From the NCBI GenBank assembly GCA_024398835.1, contig JAKSIK010000005.1, forward strand, positions 1 to 64,000: a stretch of 64,000 bases of DNA, written 5' to 3'. The notes under the pieces are model-generated. The model was not told the origin of the DNA, made no database searches, and saw only the letters and a list, made by a program, of their open reading frames with translations. The stretch comes from Fibrobacter sp. GTDB lineage: Bacteria > Fibrobacterota > Fibrobacteria > Fibrobacterales > Fibrobacteraceae. Below, piece by piece: positions 41,523 through 50,330 of this stretch (position 1 is the first letter of the stretch; each line of letters opens with the position of its first letter). A program made the position numbers and the translations under genes.

Positions 41523-41948
41523 ATGAAGCATTTTGTTTGTAATTTGTTGCTTTTGTGCCTTATTTTAGTTGGGTGCGGAACAGAACCTGAGAAGGCTGAT
41601 TTTACCGCTGAGGAATTGAAGGCTCTCACGCCAATCGAAAGATTTCGTGGAAATCCCATTCCGGAAAAGTGTTTTACGGACAGTACTGAAACATTTAATG
41701 ATTACGAACCCTACTATCGCATCTATTGCCACTTCTATTTTGAACATTATGGTGAATTATATAATGCTGTTTCTAAAATGGGGTGGAAATACGATGATGA
41801 AGAGGGTGACCGCGGTGATTGTGGTCCCAAGCGTGAGTTCACTAAAACGGTAGATCACCGAAAATTACGGCTCTACATTAAAACGTGCGAATATGATGGC
41901 TGGTTTGTTAAAGACGACCGCTTCTATTTCTGGGTCAACTACGACTAG
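41523..41948 (+). CDS. Small lipoprotein, unknown
   Basis: 141 aa from ATG 41523. Lipoprotein signal with lipobox LILVGC (C18). The mature part is acidic/aromatic with four further Cys (CFTD, YCHF, DCGP, TCEY), perhaps two disulfides. Not recognised. It is AT-richer than its neighbours. It sits alone between glyS and the convergent ogt gene. Confidence 0.6.
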   Translation: MKHFVCNLLLLCLILVGCGTEPEKADFTAEELKALTPIERFRGNPIPEKCFTDSTETFNDYEPYYRIYCHFYFEHYGELYNAVSKMGWKYDDEEGDRGDCGPKREFTKTVDHRKLRLYIKTCEYDGWFVKDDRFYFWVNYD

Positions 41949-41961
41949 GGTACACGCCAGT

Positions 41962-42507
41962 TTATTCTAGTGCCAGTTCCTGGGGAATAGCTCCTTCCAT
42001 GCAGAGAAGGCGCCGCTTCAAATCTTGCCCAAGGGTGTAACCGCCAATGTCTCCGCTGCTGCTCACCACGCGGTGGCAGGGGAGGATGATCTGTACGGGA
42101 TTCTGGTGGAGTGCGTTTCCGACGGAGCGCTCCGCATTGGGGTGCTTGACGTAGTTTGCCAGTTCCTTGTAGGTCCAGGTCTTTCCGTAGGGAATGTCGC
42201 GGATGGCTTCCAGAACATCCCGCTGGAATTCCGTGCCGTAGATTTTCACCGGCACGGTGAATTTCTTCAGCTTTCCTTCCAGATATTGATTCAGTTCCTT
42301 CACCACCTTGCGGTAGGCGCGGACAACTTTTGTTGGGAGGCCCTTTTCCACATCGGCGCCAGAGTAGACGCTTGCCTTCACGCTGCTGGGAACCACGGGT
42401 CCCGTAAACTTCAAACTGCACAAGTCCGACCCTTCGAAAACGAAGGTCCATTCGCCCCACATGTTGCGGTGGTGTATCGTAGTGAATTCGGGTGCGCTGA
42501 AGTCCAT
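41962..42507 (-). CDS. ogt: Methylated-DNA--protein-cysteine methyltransferase
   Basis: 181 aa. An N-terminal domain is followed by the catalytic one: GTEFQRDVLEAIRDIPYGKTWTYKELA read in parts as FQRDVLEAIRDIPYG and TWTYKELA, and the suicide Cys in LPCHRVVSSSG (C144). It removes alkyl groups from O6 of guanine. Its own promoter-like TATATT box lies 6 nt upstream on the minus strand, so it is probably transcribed on its own. Confidence 0.92.
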   Translation of the reverse strand: MDFSAPEFTTIHHRNMWGEWTFVFEGSDLCSLKFTGPVVPSSVKASVYSGADVEKGLPTKVVRAYRKVVKELNQYLEGKLKKFTVPVKIYGTEFQRDVLEAIRDIPYGKTWTYKELANYVKHPNAERSVGNALHQNPVQIILPCHRVVSSSGDIGGYTLGQDLKRRLLCMEGAIPQELALE

Positions 42508-42513
42508 AGCCTT

Positions 42514-42519
42514 AATATA
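42514..42519 (-). promoter_or_regulatory. -10-like box TATATT, 6 nt before ogt start
   Basis: On the minus strand CTATATT, 6 nt (AAGGCT), then ATG 42507. It is the only clear minus-strand case of the pattern in the window. Confidence 0.45.
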
Positions 42520-42522
42520 GCA

Positions 42523-43443
42523 CTAATGTTCGGCGGGTTTCAACGTCTGTTCGTTGAACTTCAACTTCTTGAGCAAGAAATTTCGGGTGTGTTTAGTGGC
42601 TTTTTTGGAAGAAGCCTTGTAAATGCCTAAAATACGGCTTTTGGGGAAATATCCCAGCTCTCTCGAGTCGGGGCAGTGGGCTCCTCTTTCGCAGGCCAGA
42701 AAGTAGTAGTCCTCCTGAGGGACGATGAATTCAATTTCCGTTGAGTCGGTCGCATTGAAAAATTTTCGTTTGATTTTATAGGGTCGTGTTCCTGACTCGC
42801 GTCTGAAAATCTGTAGCTCCAGCAGATAGCGGTCCTGCCAGGGGAGGGTGCTCACCTCCTGCAGGCTCACCTGGCGGTTTCCCAGTTTGCATGCACCGAT
42901 TTTTTCCAGAGGCATTTCCTTCTCGCCTTGCCACAGGCTGGTTTGGATATAGAAGTCTTTGCCCTGGTCGGCGAGGATGCTGAAGAAGTAATCTTCCTCG
43001 ATGTCGTTGAGCTTGTTGTGCCAAAGCGTGTCCCCTTTTTGTGGAACGCGGAAGACTCTGGATTCGATGAAGATGTTCTCCTCTTTCCAGCGGAAGCTGG
43101 TGCGCTTGGACTTCAGGCGTCCTTTGCTGGAAATGGAAATCGTATCGCCAGGTAGCCCCGCTATTTTTCGAATCATGGATTCTTCGTTGCGGAGTTCTGC
43201 CCATACAATGTCATTCACGTTTAGTTTTTCTAGGCAGAGCGGAAGTTTGCACATCCATACAATCTCGTGCTCGTGAAATTTCGGATACATGGAGCTGTCG
43301 TTCAGGCGAAGCGGCTCGAAAGCGTAGTAACGCATCGTCATTGCCACCCCAAAAAACAACATCACTAGAAGTCCCAAAAAGAACACATAGGATTTGGAAC
43401 TTTTATGCTGGAGTTTCTTGACAATGCGCTTTAAACTGGCCAT
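42523..43443 (-). CDS. lepB: Signal peptidase I
   Basis: 306 aa, type-I signal peptidase (S26). One membrane helix (about 19-37), then the catalytic Ser in NDSSMYPKF (S51), the general-base Lys in MIRKIAGLPGDTI (K93), and the late box PDSRELGYFPKSRILG. It is longer than minimal SPases through an insert between these (about 110-225). It follows lepA by 23 nt, the common lepA-lepB order, so it is probably co-transcribed. Confidence 0.9.
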   Translation of the reverse strand: MASLKRIVKKLQHKSSKSYVFFLGLLVMLFFGVAMTMRYYAFEPLRLNDSSMYPKFHEHEIVWMCKLPLCLEKLNVNDIVWAELRNEESMIRKIAGLPGDTISISSKGRLKSKRTSFRWKEENIFIESRVFRVPQKGDTLWHNKLNDIEEDYFFSILADQGKDFYIQTSLWQGEKEMPLEKIGACKLGNRQVSLQEVSTLPWQDRYLLELQIFRRESGTRPYKIKRKFFNATDSTEIEFIVPQEDYYFLACERGAHCPDSRELGYFPKSRILGIYKASSKKATKHTRNFLLKKLKFNEQTLKPAEH

Positions 43444-43466
43444 AAAGGAACGCTCCGCACAGGCTA

Positions 43467-45287
43467 TTAATCGCCGCTACCGTTGGAATCGTCGGAGAGG
43501 GAGAGAACTGCCAGGAATGCTTTCTGCGGCACTTCCACGCTGCCGATGCTCTTCATGCGCTTCTTGCCTTCTTTCTGCTTTTCAAGGAGCTTCCTCTTAC
43601 GGGTGATGTCGCCGCCATAGCACTTGGCAAGTACGTCTTTACGCACAGCTTTCACGGTACTGCGACTGATGATTTTACCGCCGATGGCGCCCTGGATTGC
43701 AACGTCGAACTGCTGGCGCGGAATGAGGTCCTTCAGCTTCACGCAGATGGCGTTGGCGTAGGTGGTGGCCTTGTCCCGATGGATGATGACGGAGAAGGCG
43801 TCCACTGGATCCCCGTTCAGGAGAATGTCCAGCTTCACCAGGTTGTTCTGGCGGTACTCGCTGGGAGCGTAGTCCAAGCCTGCGTAACCGCGGCTTACGG
43901 ACTTGAGCCTGTCATAGAAGTCGAACATGATTTCGGCCAGGGGAAGATCGTACTTGAGGATGACCTTCTGTTCGTCGATGTATTCCATGGTCTCGAACTC
44001 ACCGCGCTTTTCGGTGCAGAGCGTCATGAGTGCACCCACGTAATCCTTGGGTGTGAAAATCTGAGCTTTCACATAAGGCTCTTCAATGTGGTCGTAGCGG
44101 CTGGCGTCGGGGAGCTTGGAGGGGCTTTCGATGCGGACCATAGTTCCATCGCTCATGTACACATGGTATTCCACGTTGGGGACGGTGGTGATGATGTCCA
44201 CGTTGAACTCCCGGTCCAGGCGCTCCTGCACGATTTCCATGTGGAGGAGTCCCAGAAAGCCGGTACGGAATCCAAAGCCCAAAGCCTCGGAGGTTTCTGG
44301 CTCCCAAGTGAGGGCGGAGTCGTTTAGACGGAGCTTCTCCAGAGCCTCGCGCAAGTTTTTGTAATCTTCCGGATCGATGGGGTAGATGCCGGAATAGATC
44401 ATGGGGAGGATGTCTTTATAGCCGGGGAGAGCTTCTGTTGCCGGGTTGGCGGCATCCGTCAGGGTGTCGCCGATTTTTACATCGCTGATGGTCTTCACGT
44501 TGGCAAGCACATAGCCTACCATGCCTTCTGTCAGTTCCTGCCTTGGATCTCGGCGCATGCTGAAGGTTCCCACCTCGGTCACCACATACTCGCCGCCGGT
44601 CTTCATCATGCGGATTTTCATGCCGGCCTTGAGGCTGCCTTCTACAATGCGGATGTAGTTAATCACGCCGCGGTAGCTGTCGTAGACGGAGTCGAAAATC
44701 AGGGCCTTCAAGGGCTTCCCGCTATCGCCCTTGGGTGCGGGAATCTCGTCCACAATCTTGTTCAGCACGGATTCCACGTTGAGACCCGTCTTTGCGGAAA
44801 TGCGCGGGATGGAATCCGGGTCATAACCCAGCAAATCTCCCACCAATTGGGCCACATGGTCAGGCTGTGCACCTGGCAGGTCCACCTTGTTCAAAACAGG
44901 AATGATGGTCAAATCGTTTTCGATGGCGAGGTACAGATTACTGAGGGTCTGGGCCTCGATGCCTTGGCTCGCGTCCACTACCAGGATTGCTCCTTCGCAG
45001 GCCGCCAGGGAGCGGCTCACCTCGTAGGTGAAGTCCACATGCCCCGGAGTGTCAATCATGTTCAGGATATATTCCTGCCCATCTTTCTCGTACACCATAC
45101 GGATGGCGTGAGCCTTGATGGTGATGCCCCTTTCCCTTTCCAAATCCATATCGTCCAGGAGCTGGTTGGTCATTTCGTTTTTCGAAACGGTCTTGGTCAG
45201 TTCGATAAGGCGGTCGGCCAGGGTGGATTTGCCATGGTCGATGTGGGCGATAATGCTGAAATTTCGAATGTTGTTGTTCTGGGGCAT
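43467..45287 (-). CDS. lepA: Elongation factor 4 (back-translocating GTPase LepA)
   Basis: 606 aa. GTPase domain with [10 protein letters not shown] (G1), DTPGHVDF (G3), NKVD (G4); EF-G-like domains II, III and V; and the LepA-specific C-terminal domain ending in [21 protein letters not shown]. Length is exactly that of the family. It has a leader of about 25 nt after a TATATT box. It is divergent from the cyclophilin gene. Confidence 0.95.
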   Translation of the reverse strand: MPQNNNIRNFSIIAHIDHGKSTLADRLIELTKTVSKNEMTNQLLDDMDLERERGITIKAHAIRMVYEKDGQEYILNMIDTPGHVDFTYEVSRSLAACEGAILVVDASQGIEAQTLSNLYLAIENDLTIIPVLNKVDLPGAQPDHVAQLVGDLLGYDPDSIPRISAKTGLNVESVLNKIVDEIPAPKGDSGKPLKALIFDSVYDSYRGVINYIRIVEGSLKAGMKIRMMKTGGEYVVTEVGTFSMRRDPRQELTEGMVGYVLANVKTISDVKIGDTLTDAANPATEALPGYKDILPMIYSGIYPIDPEDYKNLREALEKLRLNDSALTWEPETSEALGFGFRTGFLGLLHMEIVQERLDREFNVDIITTVPNVEYHVYMSDGTMVRIESPSKLPDASRYDHIEEPYVKAQIFTPKDYVGALMTLCTEKRGEFETMEYIDEQKVILKYDLPLAEIMFDFYDRLKSVSRGYAGLDYAPSEYRQNNLVKLDILLNGDPVDAFSVIIHRDKATTYANAICVKLKDLIPRQQFDVAIQGAIGGKIISRSTVKAVRKDVLAKCYGGDITRKRKLLEKQKEGKKRMKSIGSVEVPQKAFLAVLSLSDDSNGSGD

Positions 45288-45335
45288 AAGATAACGCTAG
45301 AATTTTTCTCCAAATATAAAAAAAGCTATATTCTG

Positions 45336-45364
45336 TTGACATTTTAGGAATCCATTTCGATAAA
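45336..45364 (+). promoter_or_regulatory. Sigma70-like promoter before the cyclophilin gene
   Basis: TTGACA (45336-45341), 17 bp, then GATAAA (45359-45364), 11 nt before ATG 45376. Confidence 0.5.
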
Positions 45365-45375
45365 AAAGTAGGATT

Positions 45376-45915
45376 ATGATTTTATTGAGAAGAACGTTGG
45401 TTACTTCGGTGCTTTTGCTCTCACTGGGGTGCTCTTTGGTTTTTGCCGAGGGGAAGGTCTTCAATAAGGACTATTCCGGCGTTTCTGAAATTCAGGCAGT
45501 CATCACCACCCATGAAGGGGAGATTGTGGTGAGTTTGGATTTTAAGGCGGCGCCCAATACGGTTGCGAATTTTGTGGAGCTTGCGAATAAGGGATTTTAT
45601 GATGGGCTCACGTTCCATCGCGTGATTCCAGGGTTTATGATTCAGGGGGGTGACCCGGAAGGAAATGGCACCGGTGGCCCAGGATATACGATTGATGACG
45701 AGATTAGCGAATTGAAGCATGAGACTGGTGTGATTGCTATGGCCAATCGCGGCCCCAATACCAACGGCTCCCAGTTCTATATTACCCAGACGGCTCAGCC
45801 TCATCTGGATGGCAAGTATACCGTTTTCGGCAAAGTTTTGAGCGGTCATGATGTTGTTTGCCGCATTGAGCCGAACGACCCGATTTTAACAATCAAGATA
45901 GTGGAAAAGAAGTGA
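45376..45915 (+). CDS. Exported cyclophilin-type peptidyl-prolyl isomerase
   Basis: 179 aa. The N-terminal signal is either a lipoprotein signal (LSLGC, C19) or a type-I signal (VFAEG). The cyclophilin fold includes [15 protein letters not shown] (catalytic Arg), [17 protein letters not shown] and [11 protein letters not shown]. It folds proline-containing proteins outside the cytosol. The next gene starts 1 nt after its stop region, so it is co-transcribed with the DksA-like gene. Confidence 0.88.
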   Translation: MILLRRTLVTSVLLLSLGCSLVFAEGKVFNKDYSGVSEIQAVITTHEGEIVVSLDFKAAPNTVANFVELANKGFYDGLTFHRVIPGFMIQGGDPEGNGTGGPGYTIDDEISELKHETGVIAMANRGPNTNGSQFYITQTAQPHLDGKYTVFGKVLSGHDVVCRIEPNDPILTIKIVEKK

Positions 45916-45916
45916 T

Positions 45917-47038
45917 ATGAGTTCTAAGAAAGTGAGTCCTGCAAAGAAACCCGCAAAGGCAGTGCCGAGTAAGAAGGCCGCTCCTGCAAAGAAAGCTCCT
46001 GCAAAAGCTGCTGCAAAAACTGCGCCAGCTAAGAAGGCTCCGGCTAAGAAGGCTGCTCCTGCAAAATCTGCTCCGGCCAAAAAGGCTGCGGCAAAGACTG
46101 CTCCGGCGAAGAAGGCTCCGGCAAAGGTCGCTCCTGCAAAAAAGGCTCCAGCTAAGAACGTTGTTGCTCCTGCAAAAAAGGTTGCAACTCCGGTGAAGAA
46201 ATCCGCCGCGGTGAAGGCTGCTCCGGCAAAAAAAGTTGCTGCAAAGCCTGCGTCGGCTAAAAAGGCTCCTGCGAAGAAGCCTGCCGTGCCCGCCAAGAAG
46301 GCTGCTCCTGCAAAGGCAGTTCCTGCGAAAAAGACTCCGGCAAAGGTTGCTCCAGCAAAAAAAGTAGTGGCTCCTGCTAAGAAGTCAGCTCCGGTCAAGG
46401 CAGTACCTGCGAAGGTTACTCCTGTCAAGAAAGCTGCTGCAAAGGTGGCTCCAGCTAAAGCTGCTACAGTTGAGGAACCCGTCGTAGACAATAAGGATAA
46501 GGCTGGCAAGAAGGCTCCCAAGGTTCTTCCTCCGTTCTCTATCTTGCTGGAAGGTTCCAACTACAGGCTTGCAAAGTCCATCATGTTCTATGAAGTGGAT
46601 GAGCACGAAGATGGTGCCAACAAGAAGAAGGTTTCTTCCGAACTGAAGCAGCTTGAAAAGAAGCCTACGTCTTCCATCCGTCGCAAGGCCTCCCTTGCCG
46701 AAGAAACTCAGGAAGAGTTGACGGAACGTATTCTTAAGGAATTGGAAGAACAGAATTTGGCTTTCACTCGCGAAGCTGCAACTCAGATTTGCACGCGTTG
46801 CAACAAGAATCTTGTTTCTCCGGAATTCTGGGTGGACAAGCACTTGGGCTATTGCGAAGAATGTGCCGCCATCCTCAAACTCGGTCAATCCAAAGAAGCT
46901 CGCAAGGTGGAATACCAGTTGGGTGCCATGAATGGTGATTCTCTGGATGAAGCTGAGGATGAAGAAGATTTCGGCGCAGGTCCTGATGCTGCAGATTTGA
47001 GAGAAGCGGAAGAGGATCTGGAAGAAATGGACGATTAA
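45917..47038 (+). CDS. Histone-H1-like Lys/Ala/Pro tail fused to a DksA/TraR-type zinc finger
   Basis: 373 aa. Residues 1 to about 190 are almost only Lys, Ala, Pro and Val in PAKKA-type repeats, as in bacterial histone-H1-like proteins (AlgP, Hc1 relatives). Residues about 200-280 are a helical linker rich in Glu/Lys. Residues 292-316 are a four-Cys finger (CTRC ... CEEC) as in DksA/TraR. The last 50 residues are very acidic ([10 protein letters not shown], ending EEDLEEMDD). A DNA-coating tail joined to an RNA-polymerase-secondary-channel fold suggests a nucleoid-linked transcription factor. It overlaps the cyclophilin gene closely and has a terminator after it. The acidic tail may control the basic one. 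Confidence 0.8.
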   Translation: MSSKKVSPAKKPAKAVPSKKAAPAKKAPAKAAAKTAPAKKAPAKKAAPAKSAPAKKAAAKTAPAKKAPAKVAPAKKAPAKNVVAPAKKVATPVKKSAAVKAAPAKKVAAKPASAKKAPAKKPAVPAKKAAPAKAVPAKKTPAKVAPAKKVVAPAKKSAPVKAVPAKVTPVKKAAAKVAPAKAATVEEPVVDNKDKAGKKAPKVLPPFSILLEGSNYRLAKSIMFYEVDEHEDGANKKKVSSELKQLEKKPTSSIRRKASLAEETQEELTERILKELEEQNLAFTREAATQICTRCNKNLVSPEFWVDKHLGYCEECAAILKLGQSKEARKVEYQLGAMNGDSLDEAEDEEDFGAGPDAADLREAEEDLEEMDD

Positions 47039-47103
47039 TCGTCATGCTTTAATGCCGCGCGATATTCTGTGCGATATAGCATGCGTTAGTTTAGATAAAA
47101 TTT

Positions 47104-47140
47104 AAAGACCGGGCAGTTGATTACTGGACCCGGTCTTTTT
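47104..47140 (+). terminator. Rho-independent terminator after the DksA-like gene
   Basis: Stem AAAGACCGGG / CCCGGTCTTT around a 14-nt loop, followed by T5. Confidence 0.85.
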
Positions 47141-47172
47141 GTGTTGTGGAATGACGCAAGCGGCTTGGGTTG

Positions 47173-47202
47173 CCGCAGCGACATTTAGTTTAGTTGCTGC
47201 GG
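47173..47202 (-). other. Hairpin downstream of lexA
   Basis: CCGCAGCGAC / GTTGCTGCGG, ten pairs with two G-T, loop ATTTAGTTTA. It lies 2 nt past the lexA stop on the minus strand. It lacks a clear T-run, so it may be a stability hairpin rather than a terminator. Confidence 0.45.
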
Positions 47203-47204
47203 AG

Positions 47205-47852
47205 TTAGTTTACCTTGCGCATCACGCCGATGACTCGCCCGGCAATGGAGAAATCCTTCTCCTTGTTCACGATGATGGGGCGGTATTTGGGGTTTGCAGG
47301 ACGCAACTCAATATGGTCGGAGAGAGGCTGATAGTATTTGACCGTTGCCTCGTTGTCGATCTGGGCAACAATGATTTCACCCCGTTCAGCGGACTTCTGC
47401 TGGCGTGCAAAAATCAAGTCGCCATCAAAAATACCGGCGTTGATCATAGAATCACCGCGAACGCGGAGGGCGAACACATCGCTACGGCAGGCGAGGAAGT
47501 CTCTGTCGATGGTGACGGTGCCTTCCAGGTTCTGTACTGCGAGAATGGGCGTACCTGCGGCCACGCGGCCCACGATGGGAATCTCGATGGTGTTGGTGGG
47601 AGTCTGGGCGGCCTTTGCGTCTTCTTCATTCACGATTTCGATGCCGCGGCTCAGGCGAGGGGAGCGGTTGATGTAGCCCTTCTTGATGAGGGCGGCGAGA
47701 ATGGAGCGGACGCCATTGGTGGAGGAAATTTCGAAGCGGTTGCCGATTTCGCGGACGGTAGGCGGCATCCGGTTTTCCTGGGAATACTGTTTGATGTATT
47801 CGTAGATTTCTTCCTGGCGAGCGGTGAGCTCTTTCTTTTTGTTCTGTTCCAT
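47205..47852 (-). CDS. lexA: SOS-response repressor LexA
   Basis: 215 aa. N-terminal winged helix-turn-helix ([20 protein letters not shown], residues 29-48) binds operators. The Ala-Gly cleavage site is A99-G100 (VAAGTP), and the self-cleavage Ser/Lys pair is S135 (VRGDSM) and K172 (EATVKYY). RecA-dependent self-cleavage releases the SOS genes. Its own promoter has two matching operators, so it is autoregulated. An SD GGGAGG lies before ATG 47852. Confidence 0.95.
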   Translation of the reverse strand: MEQNKKKELTARQEEIYEYIKQYSQENRMPPTVREIGNRFEISSTNGVRSILAALIKKGYINRSPRLSRGIEIVNEEDAKAAQTPTNTIEIPIVGRVAAGTPILAVQNLEGTVTIDRDFLACRSDVFALRVRGDSMINAGIFDGDLIFARQQKSAERGEIIVAQIDNEATVKYYQPLSDHIELRPANPKYRPIIVNKEKDFSIAGRVIGVMRKVN

Positions 47853-47893
47853 GCTGAACCTCCCAAAATAGGGCTAAATTGTTGTCATTTATA

Positions 47894-47945
47894 AATATAG
47901 TGCATTTTTGTGCAAATGTCAATAGGTTCACTGCACAAAAATGCA
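47894..47945 (-). promoter_or_regulatory. lexA promoter with two LexA-box-like operators
   Basis: On the minus strand TTGACA (plus 47917-47922), a 17-bp spacer, then TATATT (plus 47894-47899). A 14-mer TGCATTTTTGTGCA (47901-47914) fills the spacer, and its inverted copy TGCACAAAAATGCA (47932-47945) lies 31 bp away, about three helix turns. Each differs at one position from the TGCNCN4GTGCA motif reported for Fibrobacter LexA. Confidence 0.75.
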
Positions 47946-48044
47946 TTTTCTTGGGTAGCGTCGCTGTTTGACATGCAATTTTGAAGAATTATGAAGAAAA
48001 ATGGGAATAAAGAGTTATTTTATGTGTAGCCCTGGGAGGTGAAA

Positions 48045-49802
48045 ATGAGGAATAAAATCCTACTTGCTTTAGGTTTTGCGCTGGCGGCCGCTCAGGCGTT
48101 TGGTTCCGTCTATTATGTGGCGACCGACGGTGACGATAGCGCGGCGGGTTCAAAAGATAAACCCTTCGCGACCCTCAATAAGGCAAATGCTGTTGTTCAT
48201 GCCGGCGATACGGTTTGGATCCGTGGGGGAGTCTACAACCTGAAGGACACGGTTTACTACCAGCGCTACCAGATGACGGCGGGCATTCTTTTGACCGCGA
48301 GTGGCGAAAGCGACGACAAGCGAATTTATTACTTCGCCTATCCTGGCGAGCGTCCGATTTTTGACGGGGCAAATCTCCTCATCGGGCAGGCCTGCAAGAA
48401 TAAGGGGACTATTGATAGCGTCATGACGACTTCGCCTATCGTTGTTGCAGCAAAGTACCTGCATCTGAAAGGTTTCGAAGTCCGTAACACCCCCATGAAG
48501 TGCAACTCCAATTCCGGAATTTTCCTTTACGCAAGTAAGCATATTATTCTGGAACAAATCGACAGCCATCATAATGCGGGCCCGGGAATTTTCATTCATG
48601 ACGGCGCCTCTGGTGGCGGCGGCCATCTTGTGTTGAACTGTGACGCCCACGACAATTACGACCCAACGGGCTGGCAGGGCGATGGCGAAAACGCCGACGG
48701 CTTTGGCGTGCATTATCAGTACGATGGCGATACTACAAGATTTGTGGGATGTCGTTCCTGGTGGAACAGCGACGATGGCTATGATGTTCTTGCACAGGAA
48801 TTCCCGGTCATTGTAGAAAATAGCTATGCCATGGGTAATGGTTATATCGAGTATGGAACCAAAATGCCCCTGGGAGTAAATGGTCACGGCTTTAAGATGG
48901 GTTACAGTCGCACTGGTGCCGGCCATCATATCATTAAAAATTGTGTGGCCTGGAATAACGTAGCTAACGGTTTCTATTCCAATTATACCAATGCAGGAAG
49001 CACTTGGATCAACAATACTGCTTATAAAAACGGGGACCGCTCATTCGGTATGGCCTCCACTACTTATGATGCGGACCTAAATCGCACCGCAGATGTGATG
49101 CCCTTGTTTGGTGATAATGCCCACGTGCTGAAAAACAACATTGCTTTCCCGAATAAGAATTCCCAGATTGAATCATGCTGGATGAAGGATGCCACACATG
49201 ATGTGTATGTGGATTGTCCTGCCGGCGAGAACAATACTTGGAATTTTAACTTGAATCTGGATAAATCTGATTTTGAAAGTCTCGATGACCCGAGCATGAC
49301 AGTGACGGGCGAAGACCTTTCCAAGATTCCAGGAATCCTAGGCCCCCGCAATGCGGACGGCAGCATCCCCAATGTCGGCTTCTTGAAACTGAAGGAGGGA
49401 AGTCGCGCCATCGACAAGGGCGTAGACGTGGGCATGCCTTTTGCTGGTGCCGCCCCGGATTTGGGCGCATACGAATTCGGGATGCCGGTTTCGAGCAGTT
49501 CGCAGGAGCCGGAGAGCAGTTCCGTTGCGGAATCCAGTGGTTCCGTTGCGCCGAATAGTTCTGCCGCGGGATTGAGCAGTTCTTCGAATGGAACGGAATC
49601 CATTGCCTCAAAACTTGTGCTGCCTGCGGAATTCTCGGGCAAGGTTGTTGTGTTCGATATGCAAGGACGCTTTTTGGGAACTTTGCAGGCGGAAGAACTT
49701 CGCAATGGAGACATTGCTGATGTTCTACGGCGACATTTCCATAATCCTGGTGTTTATCTGGTACGCTATGGGAATAGACTGCTGAGAGTGAACGCGATTT
49801 AG
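48045..49802 (+). CDS. Secreted right-handed beta-helix protein, pectate-lyase-like (PL9-type)
   Basis: 585 aa from ATG 48045 (GGGAGG 5 nt upstream). Signal peptide (cleavage near AQAFG|S). Then YYVATDGDDSAAGSKDKPFATLNKA, a pattern of PL9-type or DUF1565 enzymes, and a long beta helix with short repeated strands (IFIHDGASG, FVGCRSWWNSDDGYDV, IIKNCVAWNNVANGFYSNY). A Ser-rich linker (SSSSQEPESSSVAESS) is at about 485-525. The end VVVFDMQGRFLGTLQ ... HNPGVYLVRYGNRLLRVNAI resembles a C-terminal sorting domain. Pectin or polygalacturonate is the likely substrate by family; a Ca-binding site is not provable here. Confidence 0.75.
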   Translation: MRNKILLALGFALAAAQAFGSVYYVATDGDDSAAGSKDKPFATLNKANAVVHAGDTVWIRGGVYNLKDTVYYQRYQMTAGILLTASGESDDKRIYYFAYPGERPIFDGANLLIGQACKNKGTIDSVMTTSPIVVAAKYLHLKGFEVRNTPMKCNSNSGIFLYASKHIILEQIDSHHNAGPGIFIHDGASGGGGHLVLNCDAHDNYDPTGWQGDGENADGFGVHYQYDGDTTRFVGCRSWWNSDDGYDVLAQEFPVIVENSYAMGNGYIEYGTKMPLGVNGHGFKMGYSRTGAGHHIIKNCVAWNNVANGFYSNYTNAGSTWINNTAYKNGDRSFGMASTTYDADLNRTADVMPLFGDNAHVLKNNIAFPNKNSQIESCWMKDATHDVYVDCPAGENNTWNFNLNLDKSDFESLDDPSMTVTGEDLSKIPGILGPRNADGSIPNVGFLKLKEGSRAIDKGVDVGMPFAGAAPDLGAYEFGMPVSSSSQEPESSSVAESSGSVAPNSSAAGLSSSSNGTESIASKLVLPAEFSGKVVVFDMQGRFLGTLQAEELRNGDIADVLRRHFHNPGVYLVRYGNRLLRVNAI

Positions 49803-49804
49803 TT

Positions 49805-50260
49805 ATGGAAACGGAATACAGCGTAAACGGACGAATTGTTTTTGAAGATAAGGAGGCGTTCCTGCGGCACCTCCGCGATAGGGGTTTCATCAGCCAACCC
49901 AATCATGGAACGGAAACATTCGAAATTCCTTACAAAGGCTACCAATTCATCTTAAAATTTGGTGAAAAAACGACCATCACCCTCACCAACGCATACGAAT
50001 CCGGCAAGCCGGGCGATTCATGTAAGGACTTGTCAGAAAAAGAGTTAGAAGAATTTTGTCGCGATTTTTCCGAGAAAAATTCCGGCAAGATTTTCATGTG
50101 CAAAGGGGCCGAAACCTACGGCAACGCCAATGTGTTCAACGGGGGCTCCGACTACGAAATCGTGAACGAGGAATGGTTCCTCTGCGGCTTCCAAAACGGT
50201 GCAAAAATCCTCTCGGAAAAGACCTTCTACTGGAACCCCAAAATCGGCGAACTTCTGTAG
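49805..50260 (+). CDS. Conserved small cytosolic protein, unknown
   Basis: 151 aa. Not recognised. No signal, no membrane helix. The sequence is mixed alpha/beta with Gly/Asn loops (ETYGNANVFNGGSDYEI) and a C-terminal FYWNPKIGELL. It starts 2 nt after the lyase stop, in a poor ribosome-site context, so translation may be coupled. It precedes purF by 70 bp. Confidence 0.5.
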   Translation: METEYSVNGRIVFEDKEAFLRHLRDRGFISQPNHGTETFEIPYKGYQFILKFGEKTTITLTNAYESGKPGDSCKDLSEKELEEFCRDFSEKNSGKIFMCKGAETYGNANVFNGGSDYEIVNEEWFLCGFQNGAKILSEKTFYWNPKIGELL

Positions 50261-50330
50261 ATTTTCCGCAATAGATTTCTATCTTATCGAGCAGCTGAGA
50301 ACACAGCATCCTCTATTTTAGGAGTCTTTT

